DNA of 64,000 nt. Source: Amantichitinum ursilacus. Its GTDB lineage: Bacteria > Pseudomonadota > Gammaproteobacteria > Burkholderiales > Chitinibacteraceae. Under the pieces are notes generated by a model that was not told where the DNA came from, ran no database searches, and saw only the letters and a program-made list of their open reading frames with translations. Shown in pieces: positions 18,201-28,289 of this stretch (the first letter of the stretch is position 1; every line of letters starts with the position of its first letter). The position numbers and the translations under genes are program-made. Location of the stretch: NCBI RefSeq assembly GCF_001294205.1, contig NZ_LAQT01000009.1:62001-126000 (forward strand), in the 5' to 3' direction.

Positions 18201-21200
18201 AAAGCGTGGATCTGCAAGGCAGCGCCGCCGCCGGTACCACGCTGGCGGTGCGCGGTGGCGCGCTCAATATTGATGGCGCGGTGTCCAGCGCCGATAACCT
18301 GAGTGTCACCGCCGACCACGCCCTCAGCGGCCACGGCAGCCTGACCAGCCAGCAAGATGTAGCGCTGGTTGCGCAAAGCACCGCGTTTGGCGGCGCCACC
18401 CAGGCCAAAGGCGATCTGCGCGCCACAACCACCGGCGCGATGGCGCTGGGGAATCTGGCTATCGGCGGCAACGCCAACCTGAATGCCGGTACTTCGGCCG
18501 ACCTGCAAGCGCTGTCGGTGGCGGGGCAATGGCAACTGCAAACGTCCGGCAACACAACGGTGTACGGCGCAGTGGCCATCGGCCAGGGCGCGCAATGGAC
18601 CAGCGCCGATTTGCTGTTGGCGCAAGGCGGCGTGTTTAACCAGAACCTGAATATCAGCAGCAACGGCAACTTCAGCAGCCTGGGCGATCTGGCCATCCTT
18701 GGCGGCGATCTGCTCGCCACCGCCAACGCCATCCATCTGGCCGGCACGGTCACCGTGCTGGGCAATGCCCAGTTGCAAGCCGCGCAAAGCCTGCTGCTGA
18801 ACCAAGGCCTGCTGGCCAGCGGCAATGTGCAACTGAACGCCGCGAGCCTGCAGGCCGATGGCGCGCTGCAAGCGCAAGGCGCGCTAACCGGCATTAGCAG
18901 CGGCAACATGGCGCTGAACCAGGGCGCATCCACGGGCGGCGTGTTAACGCTGCACAGCGGCGGCGACATGAGCAGCCAAGGCGCGCTTACCGCAGTGGCT
19001 GGCGCGGCGCTGAGCGCCGACGGCAATATGACGCACAGCGGCGCGTTGCAAAGCGGCGGCGCACTGACCGCAACGGCAGGCCAGGCCTTGGCGCTGACCG
19101 GTTCCACCTATGCCAACCAGGCCATCGACCTGAGCGCCGGCACCACGCTGGCGGCCAGCAATCTGCAAGGCCAGACCACGCTGACCACGCATAGCGGTGG
19201 CGACCAGATTCTGAGCGGGCAGAGCGCCATCGTCGGCGACGCCACGCTGCACAGCCAGGCCAGCCTGAACCAGAACGGCACGCTGGCCAGCAACGGCGCG
19301 CTGCAAGCCACCGCTGCACAAAACATCAATATCAACGGCAGCGTGTACGCCAACCAGAACGCCACGCTGACCACCCAAAATGGTGATCTGAGCGTGGCGG
19401 GCCAGCTGGCCGCCAGCCAGACCAGTCTGAACGCGGCGCGCGACCTGGCGCTAAATGGCGCTGTCGTCGCCAACGGCGATCTGAACGCGACGGCGGGCCG
19501 CAACGCCAGCGTCGGCGGCACGCTGGTGGCGCAACACAATCTGGGCGTTAGCACGGGCGGCGATCTGAGCCTGACCGGCGCAGCGGGTGCGAACGGCACA
19601 TTGGCCCTGCAAGCGGGCGGTGAGCTGAGCAGCAATGGCAACCTGAGCAGCGGCCAAAACTTTGCCATGACGCTGGCCGGCCATGATCAGGTCAGCATCG
19701 GCGGCACGGTGGTGTCGGGCGATAGTCTGACCATCAGCTCGGCGACGGCGGGCCTGGCCTTGCTGGGCAATCTCGGCGCCAACAGCGACCTGATCGCCAC
19801 GGCCGCCAGCGGCCTGAGCACCGCAGGCGTACTCAGCGCCAACCACGCGCTGACGCTGTCCACCACGCAAGGCACCGCTACGCTGGGCGGCACGCTGCAG
19901 TCAGGCGCGGCGCTGCAAGCCACGTCGGGCGGCAATATCGCGCTGACAGGCACCGTGCTGAGCAACACCAGCGCCACGCTGGATGCGGCAGGGCAACTGA
20001 GCAGTAGCGCGGCCAGCACGCTGACCGCCGTGCAAAACGTCAGCCTTAGCGCCGGCAGCATGGCGCTGACGGGCCAGACCGGCGCAGGCCAGGATGTAAC
20101 GCTGCAAACCCGCAGCGGCACTCTGGCAGTGGATGGCACGGTGATTGCCAATCATGACCTGAACGTAACCAGCGCAGCGCAACTGAGCGGCGCGGGCAAC
20201 CTTAACGCCAATAACGATCTGCAATTGCAGACCGCCAACGCCGCCTACAGTGGCACGCTGAGCGCCGGCCACGCGCTGACCGCAACGGCCACGCAGCAGC
20301 TGGGCCTGGGCAGCATCGTCAACACCACCGACGCGCAACTGACCGCGGGCAGCGGCATCAGCCTGAGCGGTATCAGCAAAATCGCGGGCGCTTTCAGCGC
20401 GCAAACGGGCGGCGACTTTGCCAGCGCCGGTAACGTGATGGCCAAAAGCGCGGACGTGACTGCGCAAGGCATCCGCTTTGCCGATGGCCTGGTCACGCAA
20501 GACAGCATCAATCTGAACGCGGCCGGGGCATGGACCGGCGCGGGCGATATCATCGCCGGCACCGCGCTGACCGCGCACGCCGACAGCATCAACCTGGCGG
20601 GCAACACCGCCGCGCTGGCGGGCGATGGCAACATCACCAGCCGCGGCGATGCGCAGTTTGGCCAGAGTGTGGTGTTCAACGGCGTGGCGCAACTGAGCAG
20701 CACGCAAGGCAAGCTGGGTATCGGCGGCGATCTGCAATATCAGCAGACCGCCACGCTGACCTCGGCCAACGACATGACCATTGTCGGCACCGTGCACGGC
20801 CCGCGCGATCTGACCGCAACCAGCGGCGGCGCATTGACGGTAGGCGGCGTGCTGGACGTGGCCGCCAACACCACGCTGAACGCACAACGCACGCTGAGCG
20901 TAAACAGCGCCACCCTGGGCGCAGGCGCGGCCAACTGGACTTCGCAACAAAACATCATCGCGGGCGCCGTGGGCGCGGATAGCGTCAACCTGCACGCGGG
21001 CACCGGTATTGCGCTGAATGGCGAACTCGACGCCGCGCATGCTGCCGTGCTGAACGCGGGCAGCGGCAATCTGCAAACCGCCGCCATCAATGTGACCACC
21101 GGCGCGCTGCAAGAACAGGCGGGCGGCAATATCGTGCACAGCGGCGATGTGATTGTCGCGGGCGACGTCTCGGCCAGCGCGGGCAATGCATTTACCAGCC

Positions 21201-24200
21201 AGGCACGCCTGGGCAGCGGCGGCAACATGACGCTGACCAGCACCAACGCGCTGAACCTGCTCGACATGGTTGGCGTGGTGGGCAACGCCAACTATCGCTC
21301 GACGGCGGGCGATATCGTCAGCCAGACCTCGCTGAATGTGCTGGGCACTACCACCCTTAACGCGGCGGGCAATCTCAGCCTGTATGGCGCAACGCAATTG
21401 CTGGAAGGCGTGGCGGCGGGGCAGATTGCCACCTCGACCACGCAGTTGACCGCAGGTGGCAGCGTTAACACCCAGGGCGCGTTTGAAACCGCCGGCGGCC
21501 TGAACATCCAGGCAGGCAGCAGCAACCTCAATGGCACGCTGCAAGCGGGCCAGAGCCTGAACGTGACCACCCACAATGGCACGCTGACCAACAACGCCGC
21601 GCTCACCGCCGCCAATATCGCGCTGACTTCGAGCGGCGCTATGGCTGGCAGTGGCAGCAGTGACACTGCGGGCACGTTAACGCTGAGTGCGCAGGGCGAC
21701 CTGAGCCAGACCGGCACGCAATCCGCCACCGGCCAACTTAACGCCAGCGGCGCGAATGTCACGCTGGGCAAGACGCTGTCGCGCCAGGCAGGCGTGAGCA
21801 TCACCGGCAGCGGCAATGTGGTGTTTAACAACACGCTGGGCGCACAAGGCAATGTGGTGGTGCGCGCGGGCCATAACCTGACCGTGCAAAGCGACGCCGG
21901 TAGTACCGAAGGCCAACTGAACCTGACCGCCAGCAATGGCGGCATCAGTACCGGCGCCACCTTGTTCGGCGGCCAGAGCGTTACCCTTAACGCCAGCGGC
22001 GCAACCACGTTGGCGCAAGGCGCGGGCAGTGGCGGCGCGTTGACACTGACGACAGGCTCGCTGCTTAACCACGGCCAACTGAACGCGGCCGGGACGCTTA
22101 ACGTGGCGGCCAGCGGCGACGTTGATCTGGGTGACCTGATTGCAGGCAGCAGCGCCATGGTGAGCGGCCGCAATATCACCACGCATTTGCTCAGCACCGC
22201 GGGCGATCTGACTGTGTACGCGGGTAACAATCTCACGTTGCTGAATGGCAGCGTGGTTAACGACAGCACCACGCAACAACTGGTGAGAGGCAACGCCACG
22301 CTCAACGCCGCAGGCAACGTCAGCAACAGCGGCACGTTGGCCATCGGCGGCAGCCTGAATGAGAACGCGGCCACGCTGACCAATAACAGCGGCGCGCTGA
22401 TCATCGCAGGCGGCGACGCCACGTTGGTGAACAACGCCGTGGCCAACCACGGCAGCATCAACAGCAACAACCTGACCGTCACCGCCAACACGCTGGATAA
22501 CAGCAGCGGCGTGCTCAGTTCTCGCGCCAACAGTAGCTATAACGTCAACGCGCTGACCTCAAACGCGGGCGGCAATATCGGCGCCACCGGCGCGCTGACC
22601 TTTAATAGCGGCAATGCCACTACCGCCGTGCAGAACGCCATGAACGGCGCAGCCAGCCAGGCGAGCGCCCATGGCGCGCAAGCCAATGTGATTGCCCCGG
22701 TGGCGACGGTAGCCACGGGCTTTAATAACCAGGGTGGCGTGATAGGCGCACTGGGCAATGTCACGCTAGGCCTGCAGGGTCTGGACCTGTATACGTCCGC
22801 GCTGGGCATGGTTGGCAACGCGGTGGACGCCAATGGCAACCAGATCGGCAGCCTGACCATCAACGCGGCGTCGTTTAACCGCAATAGCGACTGGGTGGCC
22901 GGCAGCAACACCACCACGCTGAATGTCGGCAGCTTTAGCAACAGCAGCACCGACGCGGCCTCGATCGGCAATGTGTTTAACGTTAACGCCAGCGGCGGCA
23001 TCAGCAACACCGGCACGTTGGCCGCGGGCAACCTTAATCTGAGCGGCAACGGCTTTAACAACAGCGGGACTGTGCAAGCTACGCAGGCGCTGAACGTGGA
23101 TGCGCGCGGCGGCAGCGTGGTTAACCAGGCGGGCGCGATGCTGGCCAGCCAGGGCACGCTAAACATCAACAACAGCAACTATCTGCGCAACGCGGGCCTG
23201 ATCCAGGCGGTGGGCGCGACAACGCTGAACACCACGGGCACGCTGGATAACTCCGGCAGCGGCGTGATCAATACGTCTTGCAGCGGTTGTTACGGCGTGC
23301 TGACGTTGAATGAAGGCACGTTAAACAACACCAACGGCGGCAAGGTTTCGGGCGGTGGCGGGCTGGTGGTTAACGGCGGCGATCTGGACAACAGCTTTGG
23401 CACGCTGCAGAACACTGCCGGCAGCATGACCATCAATATGGCTGGCCATACGCTGACCAATAGCTCGGGCACCATTGCCTCGGCCGGGGCGATGACCATC
23501 ACGGCTGCGCAGATCACCAACGCTGCGTCGAACCCGACCACCACCACGACGACGACCACCAGCACTGAGTACGACCCGACGCTGCTGGGCGGCATTTTGC
23601 TGGCCACCTATCAGACCACCAACCCGGAATACATCTCTTGCTCCACCTCGGCCATCGGCTGCGCGGGCGTGCTGCAATATGTGACGACCAAGCTGTACCT
23701 GTCGCAGGTGAACCCGAACTACAGCAACGGCACCGTGGGCTATGTGGGCAGCACCAGCCAGGTGTGGCAAGGCCAACCGGGCAGTGCGCATGGCGAAAAC
23801 GTCAATGTGTATCAGCTAAACCCGGGCAGCGGCAGCTATGTCTTTGCCCTGCCCACCGTGGATGTCACCACCACCTCGCAAACCAATGTGGGCGGCACCA
23901 CCGGCGTGATCACCAGCGGCGGCGACATGACGCTGAATGCGTATGTTGATAACAAGTTTGGCACCATCACGTCGGGCGGCAACCTGACCGTTAACGGTGA
24001 CCTGAACAACGAAGAAGGCCCCGCGCTCAATTACACCGTGACTCGCCAGGTGGACCAGGCGTCGTTGCAGGCGTTTGTCGATGCCTACAACAACCAGACC
24101 ACTGCGGGTGCGCAGGCGGTGCATGGCCAGGCGGGCATGTACTACAGCGTCACCGAGCCTGCCGCAGTCACCACCACGGGCCAGTCGGCAGGCGCGAAAG

Positions 24201-27200
24201 GCCTGGTGGGCGCCAGCCAGAACATGACCGTGAACGGCCAGCTTAAAAACAGCGGCAATATCGTCGTTGGCGGCAACCTTACCGTGGTGGGCAGCAGCTT
24301 TAGCAATAGCGGCTACTACGTGCCCACGCTGACCACTACGGCCGGTTGCGTTAAAGGCGCCAAAACCTGCAAAGGCGAAGTCGACGCGCGGGTGCAGAGC
24401 TTTAGCTACGACGAAGACCGCGCCAACATCACCGTCGGCGGCAACATCAGCATTACCGCAGGCACCGTCGACAACAGCCACGCCAACATCAACGCGCTGG
24501 GCAATGTGGCGATCAACACCACCGGCACGTTGACCAATACGTCCGGCACCATCGCGGCCATCGGCGGTGATGTGATCATCAATGCGGGCAAGGTGATCAA
24601 CCAGGTGGAAGCGCCGGTCAGCACGCACGTCAGCTACGGCAATACCGACCCGATTGGTGGCTGCAACCCTGGTGGCACGTACAAAGACAGCCATTGTTCG
24701 GCCGATATTCTTAACGCCGCAGGCGACCCCGCGCTGATCCAGGCGGGCCATAACCTGAGCATCAGCGGCGGCAGCCTGGCCAATATCGGCAGCACCATCA
24801 CCGCCGGCAACAACGCCAACCTGAACATCACCGGCGACGTGCTGAACCAGACCGTGATGCTGACCGAACAATGGCGTGGCCAGTGGGTGGAGCAGACCAG
24901 CTGGTTCAGCAAGGACCGCACGCACGACACCTACGGCACCATTGTGCAGGGCACGCAGGATGCGGTGATCAGCGCGGGCAACGCGCTGACGGTGAGCGGC
25001 CAGACCGTTACCAACAGCGGCGCGCTGAGCGCCAATACCATCAAGGTGAACGCCGACAAACTGTTGAACGGCCTGACCGACAACCACACACCGACGCCGG
25101 CCACCACCGTGCCCGGTCAGGTGATCTCGCTGGCTGCGGGCGGCACGCCGGTGGTGCAGCATGGCGTAACGGTAAACAAGGTCGCGCCCGATGTGGCCAC
25201 GGTGATCACCTCGCAGATCGCCGCCGCCACCGGGGCCAGCAGTGCCGGGACTACACCGGCCGCAACGACGGGCGCGAGCGCCGGCCCGGACATCAGCTAT
25301 CTGAAGCACAACGCCGGCGATGACTTGCTGAGCGGCCTGAGCCCGGCCGATCTGGTCAACAACCTGCCCGCCAACCTGAAGCCCGATACCGGCGTGCAGT
25401 TCTACGCCGATCCGGTCATCGAACAGCAACTGCTGACGCAAGCGGCGCTGCAACAGACCGGCCAGGCGTACTTTGTGAATGGCCTGAGCTACGACGACCA
25501 GACCAAGGCCTCGGTCGCCGACCAGCAAAAAGGCATCCTCTACAGCAACGCCATCAGCTGGGCCGAACAGAACCAGGTGCAACTGGGCACGGCGCTAAGC
25601 GCTGACCAGATTGCCGGCCTGACCGCGCCGATGCTGTGGTACGTGGAAGAAGCCATCCCCGACCCGGCCTGCACCGGCCTGCCCAGCTGCGGCACCGTCA
25701 CCGTGCTGATGCCGCAGGTTTATCTACCCACCGCCGACCAGGCCGCGCTGGCCAAACAAGAAGGCGGCAGCATCAGCGGCAACGCCGTGACCATCGCGGG
25801 CCTGAACGGCGGCAAGGCCAGCAGCGTCACTAACACCGGCAGCATCACCGGCGTGACGTCACTCAATATCGACACGCAAAGCCTGACCAACCAGGCGCGC
25901 AGCGTGGATATCGGCGTTTCCACCACGCAAGTCTCGGGCGGCTGGGTGCAGACGTCGGGTACGCAGGTGCAACCAGGCGGGTTTATCACCAGCGCCAATC
26001 TGAACGTGACGGCCGATACCGTGCAAAGCATCGGCGGCGCGTTTCAGGTGCTGAACGCCAGCGGCCAGATCGACCCCGCAGCCAGCGCGCAGTTTGTGCA
26101 GGACCTTGGGGCAAAGCTGGGGATCAACTATTCGTCGACGGCGGTCAGTGACGATATTCACCAGGACTTTATCAAGGACAGTTCCGAGCCGGGCATGGTC
26201 GTCACGATGGTGGCGGCGATTGCGATCTCGGTCGCTACCTACGGCGCTGCGAGCGGCGCGATGGCGGGTTTGCTGGGCAGCGAAGTGGCTGGCTCGATTG
26301 CCACGGCGGGCCTGGCCGGTATGGCGTCCAGCGCCGGCTCACAGCTGATTGCCACGGGTTCGCTTGATTTCGGCTCGGTGCTGAAGGCAGGTGCGACCTC
26401 GATGCTGACGGCAGGCCTGACGCAGGGCCTGAGTGTCGGTAGCGTAACCGGCACCGGTCTGAGCAGTCTGGGCACCAATATCGTTAACGGCGCTGAGCGG
26501 GCGCTGATCAGCGCGGGCGTCAGCACCGCCATCAATGGCGGCAGCTTTGGTACGGCCTTTGCCAGCGGCATGATCGGCAACCTGGGCGCAACGCTGAACG
26601 GCCAGATCGGCGACGCGTTTGGTCTGCAGGACACCGGGTTTGGCACGCTGACGGGCACCGAATACGAGATCGCGCACGCGGCTTTGGGCTGCGCGATGGG
26701 GGCGCTGGCGGGTGGTAGTTGTGCGGCGGGGGCGATTGGGGGCGCGGCGACCGCAGTGGCGGGAAACTATATCGACAACCAGTTCCGCAATGCTGACGGC
26801 ACCATCAATAAGCCACTGGCGATCATGGCCGACACCGGGGTGGCCGCTGTGCTGGCCACGCTGGCGGGCCAGGATCCTTCCACCGCGTTGAGCCAGGCGC
26901 AGAGCGCCCTTGAAAACAACGACTGGCTGCACGATGCCAGTAACTACGTAAACAAGAATGTTGATGTTCGTCTAAATGGCCAGTCCATCACTGTTTCCGA
27001 CGCGGATGGCGTCAAACACGACCTGATCGCGCAGGTTGTACCGGATCGTTCTACCGAAGGCGCAGGTACTGATGGTGCTGGAGCCACAGCGCCCAAAGAT
27101 ACGTTTGTCGGTGCGGCAGCAGGGAACAGCGCTGGCTGGACTGTCGATACGGCCAGTCACACCGACAGCACGTCAGCCGGATCAACGGCAGGTGGCGATG

Positions 27201-28273
27201 CCTTGGGCATGCTGGACAAAACCCAGATCGCTATTGGCGACGTGATCGGCGGCACCATCGACTGGACCCGGACCAGTGTCACCAACGTGGATAACTGGCT
27301 GGGCGACGGGTTTGCACAAAACCTGTTCAATTACGGGGTAGGCGCGACGGGCGTTGCAGTGGACGCCGGGGCGGAAACACTCAAAAACGTGTACGACCTG
27401 GGCCAGGTGGGTGTTGCGCTCGCCACCAACGATCCAGCCAGGTTCCAGCCTGTCAGCGCGATCGGCACTGCGGCGTCGAATGGCGCGAGTACCGGTGACA
27501 TCTTTACCAGCGTCGTTAAAAACACGGCGGACAGCGTAGCGCGCATACCGCAGGACTTTATAAGCGGCGATTACACCACGCTCGGCAACGATGTCATGAC
27601 GGCGGCACTGACTTATGACGCGCTCGAAGGCGCTGGGAAGAGCGGGTTGGCGTTGGGTGGGAAGACGTCGACCGCAGTTTCCGACATGTTTGGCAATGGC
27701 CCGACAACCACATCGGGCACGGTCAACTCATCCGGCACGACGATCGGGACGATGGTTGATAGCAAGCCTGCGACAAGTGACGTGGCAAACGGTGGCAGAG
27801 TGGCGGGGAATGGAGACGGCGTATTCGCCAGTTCCATAAAGGGGGAGTACACAGATACTAAAGAGTCGATAGGCCAGTTGCAGGATTACTCATGCGCGGC
27901 AGCAAGTTGCAAGATGGCGGCAAATCTGGATGTGCCCGAAGCATGGGTTCGCATCGCGATTCAAACTGGCAGCGACGGCACTTCTATAGCAAATATCCCT
28001 AAGGGGTTGAGCGATCTTGGATTTAGTGGCTCTGCCAACTATTCCGAGACGCTGACCGGTGCATCGATTGCGGAGGCCACTGAAGGCGGCGCGTCGGTTA
28101 TCGTGAACGTCAAGGCCGGTGACGGTGTTCATGCGATAGTCGTAGATTCTATTAAAAATGGCATGGCCAATATCCGGGATCCGTGGCCCAAGGGAGTCGG
28201 ATCAAGTTACGCCATACCAATTGAAATTCTGGATAGCGTAATGACTGGGAAAGGCGTTTACGTAAAGAACTAA
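15218..28273 (+). CDS. cdiA: Giant CdiA/FhaB-like TpsA effector with C-terminal cysteine-protease-like toxin
   Basis: An effector of about 4351 residues. The start is ATG 15218, with AGGA 8 bases upstream; the TTG seven codons earlier is less likely. An unusually long basic N-region precedes one hydrophobic export segment (VLSAVLIAVLVCAPL). The TPS domain covers about 100-330, with ANPNGITCDG at about 192-203 and a Cys pair. Residues about 330-2450 are FHA-type beta-helix repeats of the form N-L-x-A-x-x-A-L-x-x-G, the stalk. A more divergent region with N/T-rich stretches and Cys pairs follows. The DUF637-like haemagglutinin region is at about 3615-3805, then a Gly/Ala-rich pretoxin segment with LGCAMGALAGGSCAAGA. 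LENN at about 3898 is VENN-like, with the variable toxin tail after it. The order TpsB, chaperone, CdiA, immunity resembles cdiBAI of E. coli. Secreted through TpsB and displayed on the cell surface. Confidence 0.93.
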   Translation: MRASSTTPGYRYVSATPSGRRWALADPAAQVLYTPRSGVGPLWQRVLSAVLIAVLVCAPLKLSFDQINGFTLGYNSADASPISDPTAPVRFQPGITQTSNTSNPVPVVNITAPNANGVSLNQYQQFNIDPVGLILNNGLNGGGSLLGGDVAANPNFNGRTASVIINQVSNSAFASRLNGTLEVFGDRANVIIANPNGITCDGCSVVNVPRLTLTTGTPLWLDAHGASSAFDQASAVGFDVRSGRVDVSGLGLQGSLDRLDLIAESVGIASSIEANSQINVVTGRQQVLPTGNDFGTQSNGQSNTAAAITSTGNGFAVDATAFGAMTAGQIKIIGTTQGMGVRADAALAASSGDLTISANGDIKLSQAYAANNVNASSNGNLTASGDVLGYTGVTLSASGDVVTDGVLQSGQNLSVSAGQALATHGAVAVLGNATLQAGGAATHSGQVQVNGTLNETTGGALNYSNGVASNGAMTFTSGGAASLQNVSTASTLTTTAAGDVTLLGQNVVTGVTQLRSTQGNVQLAGSVQTGNNVSLQAAQTVSVPGSLSTVGNVSLTAANIDLAGQLNTNQDLNATASNALTAAGTVAAGGNATLQAGGALSIAGSTAAQQNINATSGSADIHGVLIAGQQLALQATQGNLNIDGEAAAYGNTQVSAAQNLTGAGVVLGNSGLQASTQHGAISVAGLETGGDLNIAAAQAINSQVLLAQGNATVRSGGATTISTATLVGNVLDLQAQSDITLAGKTWVGGNASINSGSNLYTSGTLTFQQDAALRAAAAMTHVDGLQTGGNLGLTAGGALATGGSVYTVGNASLNVGSAALGTLLTQGNLQLTSLGDSTLAGTTVTLGRTDLQATQGSIAVTGNLSGQQAISVNAGTDVSISGAGQAGATLAINAAHNVNLSNTLGVNQTLTVNAGNALNTSGQTLSGGDTTLQAQGNLNLGGSVQANGLLQAGAANTLTVTGAALGNTSATLDANALNISGSAAAVGALDLHGAQSVDLQGSAAAGTTLAVRGGALNIDGAVSSADNLSVTADHALSGHGSLTSQQDVALVAQSTAFGGATQAKGDLRATTTGAMALGNLAIGGNANLNAGTSADLQALSVAGQWQLQTSGNTTVYGAVAIGQGAQWTSADLLLAQGGVFNQNLNISSNGNFSSLGDLAILGGDLLATANAIHLAGTVTVLGNAQLQAAQSLLLNQGLLASGNVQLNAASLQADGALQAQGALTGISSGNMALNQGASTGGVLTLHSGGDMSSQGALTAVAGAALSADGNMTHSGALQSGGALTATAGQALALTGSTYANQAIDLSAGTTLAASNLQGQTTLTTHSGGDQILSGQSAIVGDATLHSQASLNQNGTLASNGALQATAAQNININGSVYANQNATLTTQNGDLSVAGQLAASQTSLNAARDLALNGAVVANGDLNATAGRNASVGGTLVAQHNLGVSTGGDLSLTGAAGANGTLALQAGGELSSNGNLSSGQNFAMTLAGHDQVSIGGTVVSGDSLTISSATAGLALLGNLGANSDLIATAASGLSTAGVLSANHALTLSTTQGTATLGGTLQSGAALQATSGGNIALTGTVLSNTSATLDAAGQLSSSAASTLTAVQNVSLSAGSMALTGQTGAGQDVTLQTRSGTLAVDGTVIANHDLNVTSAAQLSGAGNLNANNDLQLQTANAAYSGTLSAGHALTATATQQLGLGSIVNTTDAQLTAGSGISLSGISKIAGAFSAQTGGDFASAGNVMAKSADVTAQGIRFADGLVTQDSINLNAAGAWTGAGDIIAGTALTAHADSINLAGNTAALAGDGNITSRGDAQFGQSVVFNGVAQLSSTQGKLGIGGDLQYQQTATLTSANDMTIVGTVHGPRDLTATSGGALTVGGVLDVAANTTLNAQRTLSVNSATLGAGAANWTSQQNIIAGAVGADSVNLHAGTGIALNGELDAAHAAVLNAGSGNLQTAAINVTTGALQEQAGGNIVHSGDVIVAGDVSASAGNAFTSQARLGSGGNMTLTSTNALNLLDMVGVVGNANYRSTAGDIVSQTSLNVLGTTTLNAAGNLSLYGATQLLEGVAAGQIATSTTQLTAGGSVNTQGAFETAGGLNIQAGSSNLNGTLQAGQSLNVTTHNGTLTNNAALTAANIALTSSGAMAGSGSSDTAGTLTLSAQGDLSQTGTQSATGQLNASGANVTLGKTLSRQAGVSITGSGNVVFNNTLGAQGNVVVRAGHNLTVQSDAGSTEGQLNLTASNGGISTGATLFGGQSVTLNASGATTLAQGAGSGGALTLTTGSLLNHGQLNAAGTLNVAASGDVDLGDLIAGSSAMVSGRNITTHLLSTAGDLTVYAGNNLTLLNGSVVNDSTTQQLVRGNATLNAAGNVSNSGTLAIGGSLNENAATLTNNSGALIIAGGDATLVNNAVANHGSINSNNLTVTANTLDNSSGVLSSRANSSYNVNALTSNAGGNIGATGALTFNSGNATTAVQNAMNGAASQASAHGAQANVIAPVATVATGFNNQGGVIGALGNVTLGLQGLDLYTSALGMVGNAVDANGNQIGSLTINAASFNRNSDWVAGSNTTTLNVGSFSNSSTDAASIGNVFNVNASGGISNTGTLAAGNLNLSGNGFNNSGTVQATQALNVDARGGSVVNQAGAMLASQGTLNINNSNYLRNAGLIQAVGATTLNTTGTLDNSGSGVINTSCSGCYGVLTLNEGTLNNTNGGKVSGGGGLVVNGGDLDNSFGTLQNTAGSMTINMAGHTLTNSSGTIASAGAMTITAAQITNAASNPTTTTTTTTSTEYDPTLLGGILLATYQTTNPEYISCSTSAIGCAGVLQYVTTKLYLSQVNPNYSNGTVGYVGSTSQVWQGQPGSAHGENVNVYQLNPGSGSYVFALPTVDVTTTSQTNVGGTTGVITSGGDMTLNAYVDNKFGTITSGGNLTVNGDLNNEEGPALNYTVTRQVDQASLQAFVDAYNNQTTAGAQAVHGQAGMYYSVTEPAAVTTTGQSAGAKGLVGASQNMTVNGQLKNSGNIVVGGNLTVVGSSFSNSGYYVPTLTTTAGCVKGAKTCKGEVDARVQSFSYDEDRANITVGGNISITAGTVDNSHANINALGNVAINTTGTLTNTSGTIAAIGGDVIINAGKVINQVEAPVSTHVSYGNTDPIGGCNPGGTYKDSHCSADILNAAGDPALIQAGHNLSISGGSLANIGSTITAGNNANLNITGDVLNQTVMLTEQWRGQWVEQTSWFSKDRTHDTYGTIVQGTQDAVISAGNALTVSGQTVTNSGALSANTIKVNADKLLNGLTDNHTPTPATTVPGQVISLAAGGTPVVQHGVTVNKVAPDVATVITSQIAAATGASSAGTTPAATTGASAGPDISYLKHNAGDDLLSGLSPADLVNNLPANLKPDTGVQFYADPVIEQQLLTQAALQQTGQAYFVNGLSYDDQTKASVADQQKGILYSNAISWAEQNQVQLGTALSADQIAGLTAPMLWYVEEAIPDPACTGLPSCGTVTVLMPQVYLPTADQAALAKQEGGSISGNAVTIAGLNGGKASSVTNTGSITGVTSLNIDTQSLTNQARSVDIGVSTTQVSGGWVQTSGTQVQPGGFITSANLNVTADTVQSIGGAFQVLNASGQIDPAASAQFVQDLGAKLGINYSSTAVSDDIHQDFIKDSSEPGMVVTMVAAIAISVATYGAASGAMAGLLGSEVAGSIATAGLAGMASSAGSQLIATGSLDFGSVLKAGATSMLTAGLTQGLSVGSVTGTGLSSLGTNIVNGAERALISAGVSTAINGGSFGTAFASGMIGNLGATLNGQIGDAFGLQDTGFGTLTGTEYEIAHAALGCAMGALAGGSCAAGAIGGAATAVAGNYIDNQFRNADGTINKPLAIMADTGVAAVLATLAGQDPSTALSQAQSALENNDWLHDASNYVNKNVDVRLNGQSITVSDADGVKHDLIAQVVPDRSTEGAGTDGAGATAPKDTFVGAAAGNSAGWTVDTASHTDSTSAGSTAGGDALGMLDKTQIAIGDVIGGTIDWTRTSVTNVDNWLGDGFAQNLFNYGVGATGVAVDAGAETLKNVYDLGQVGVALATNDPARFQPVSAIGTAASNGASTGDIFTSVVKNTADSVARIPQDFISGDYTTLGNDVMTAALTYDALEGAGKSGLALGGKTSTAVSDMFGNGPTTTSGTVNSSGTTIGTMVDSKPATSDVANGGRVAGNGDGVFASSIKGEYTDTKESIGQLQDYSCAAASCKMAANLDVPEAWVRIAIQTGSDGTSIANIPKGLSDLGFSGSANYSETLTGASIAEATEGGASVIVNVKAGDGVHAIVVDSIKNGMANIRDPWPKGVGSSYAIPIEILDSVMTGKGVYVKN
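26909..28273 (+). other. CdiA-CT of the main locus: LENN-delimited tail with papain/C39-like toxin domain
   Basis: The LENN tetrad at 26909-26920 (within SALENNDWL) takes the place of VENN. The next about 310 residues are variable and include an Ala/Gly-rich helical stretch around 27240-27660 that may be the entry domain. The last about 130 residues show a papain-like arrangement: QLQDYSCAAASC with Cys4226 preceded by a Gln, GVHAIVVDSI with His4305, and IRDPWP with Asp4321. Spacing and the order Q-C-H-D match C39-type and related cysteine peptidases. Composition drops in GC towards the end, as usual for exchanged toxin tails. Proteolytic activity and target are inferred. Confidence 0.75.
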
Positions 28274-28289
28274 GAATTATAGAGGCGAA

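Noticed and set aside
16000-22500. Periodic repeats in the cdiA stalk that could suggest a CRISPR or satellite
   Set aside because: Repeats are in frame, degenerate and encode the beta-helix turns; no constant repeat/spacer structure.
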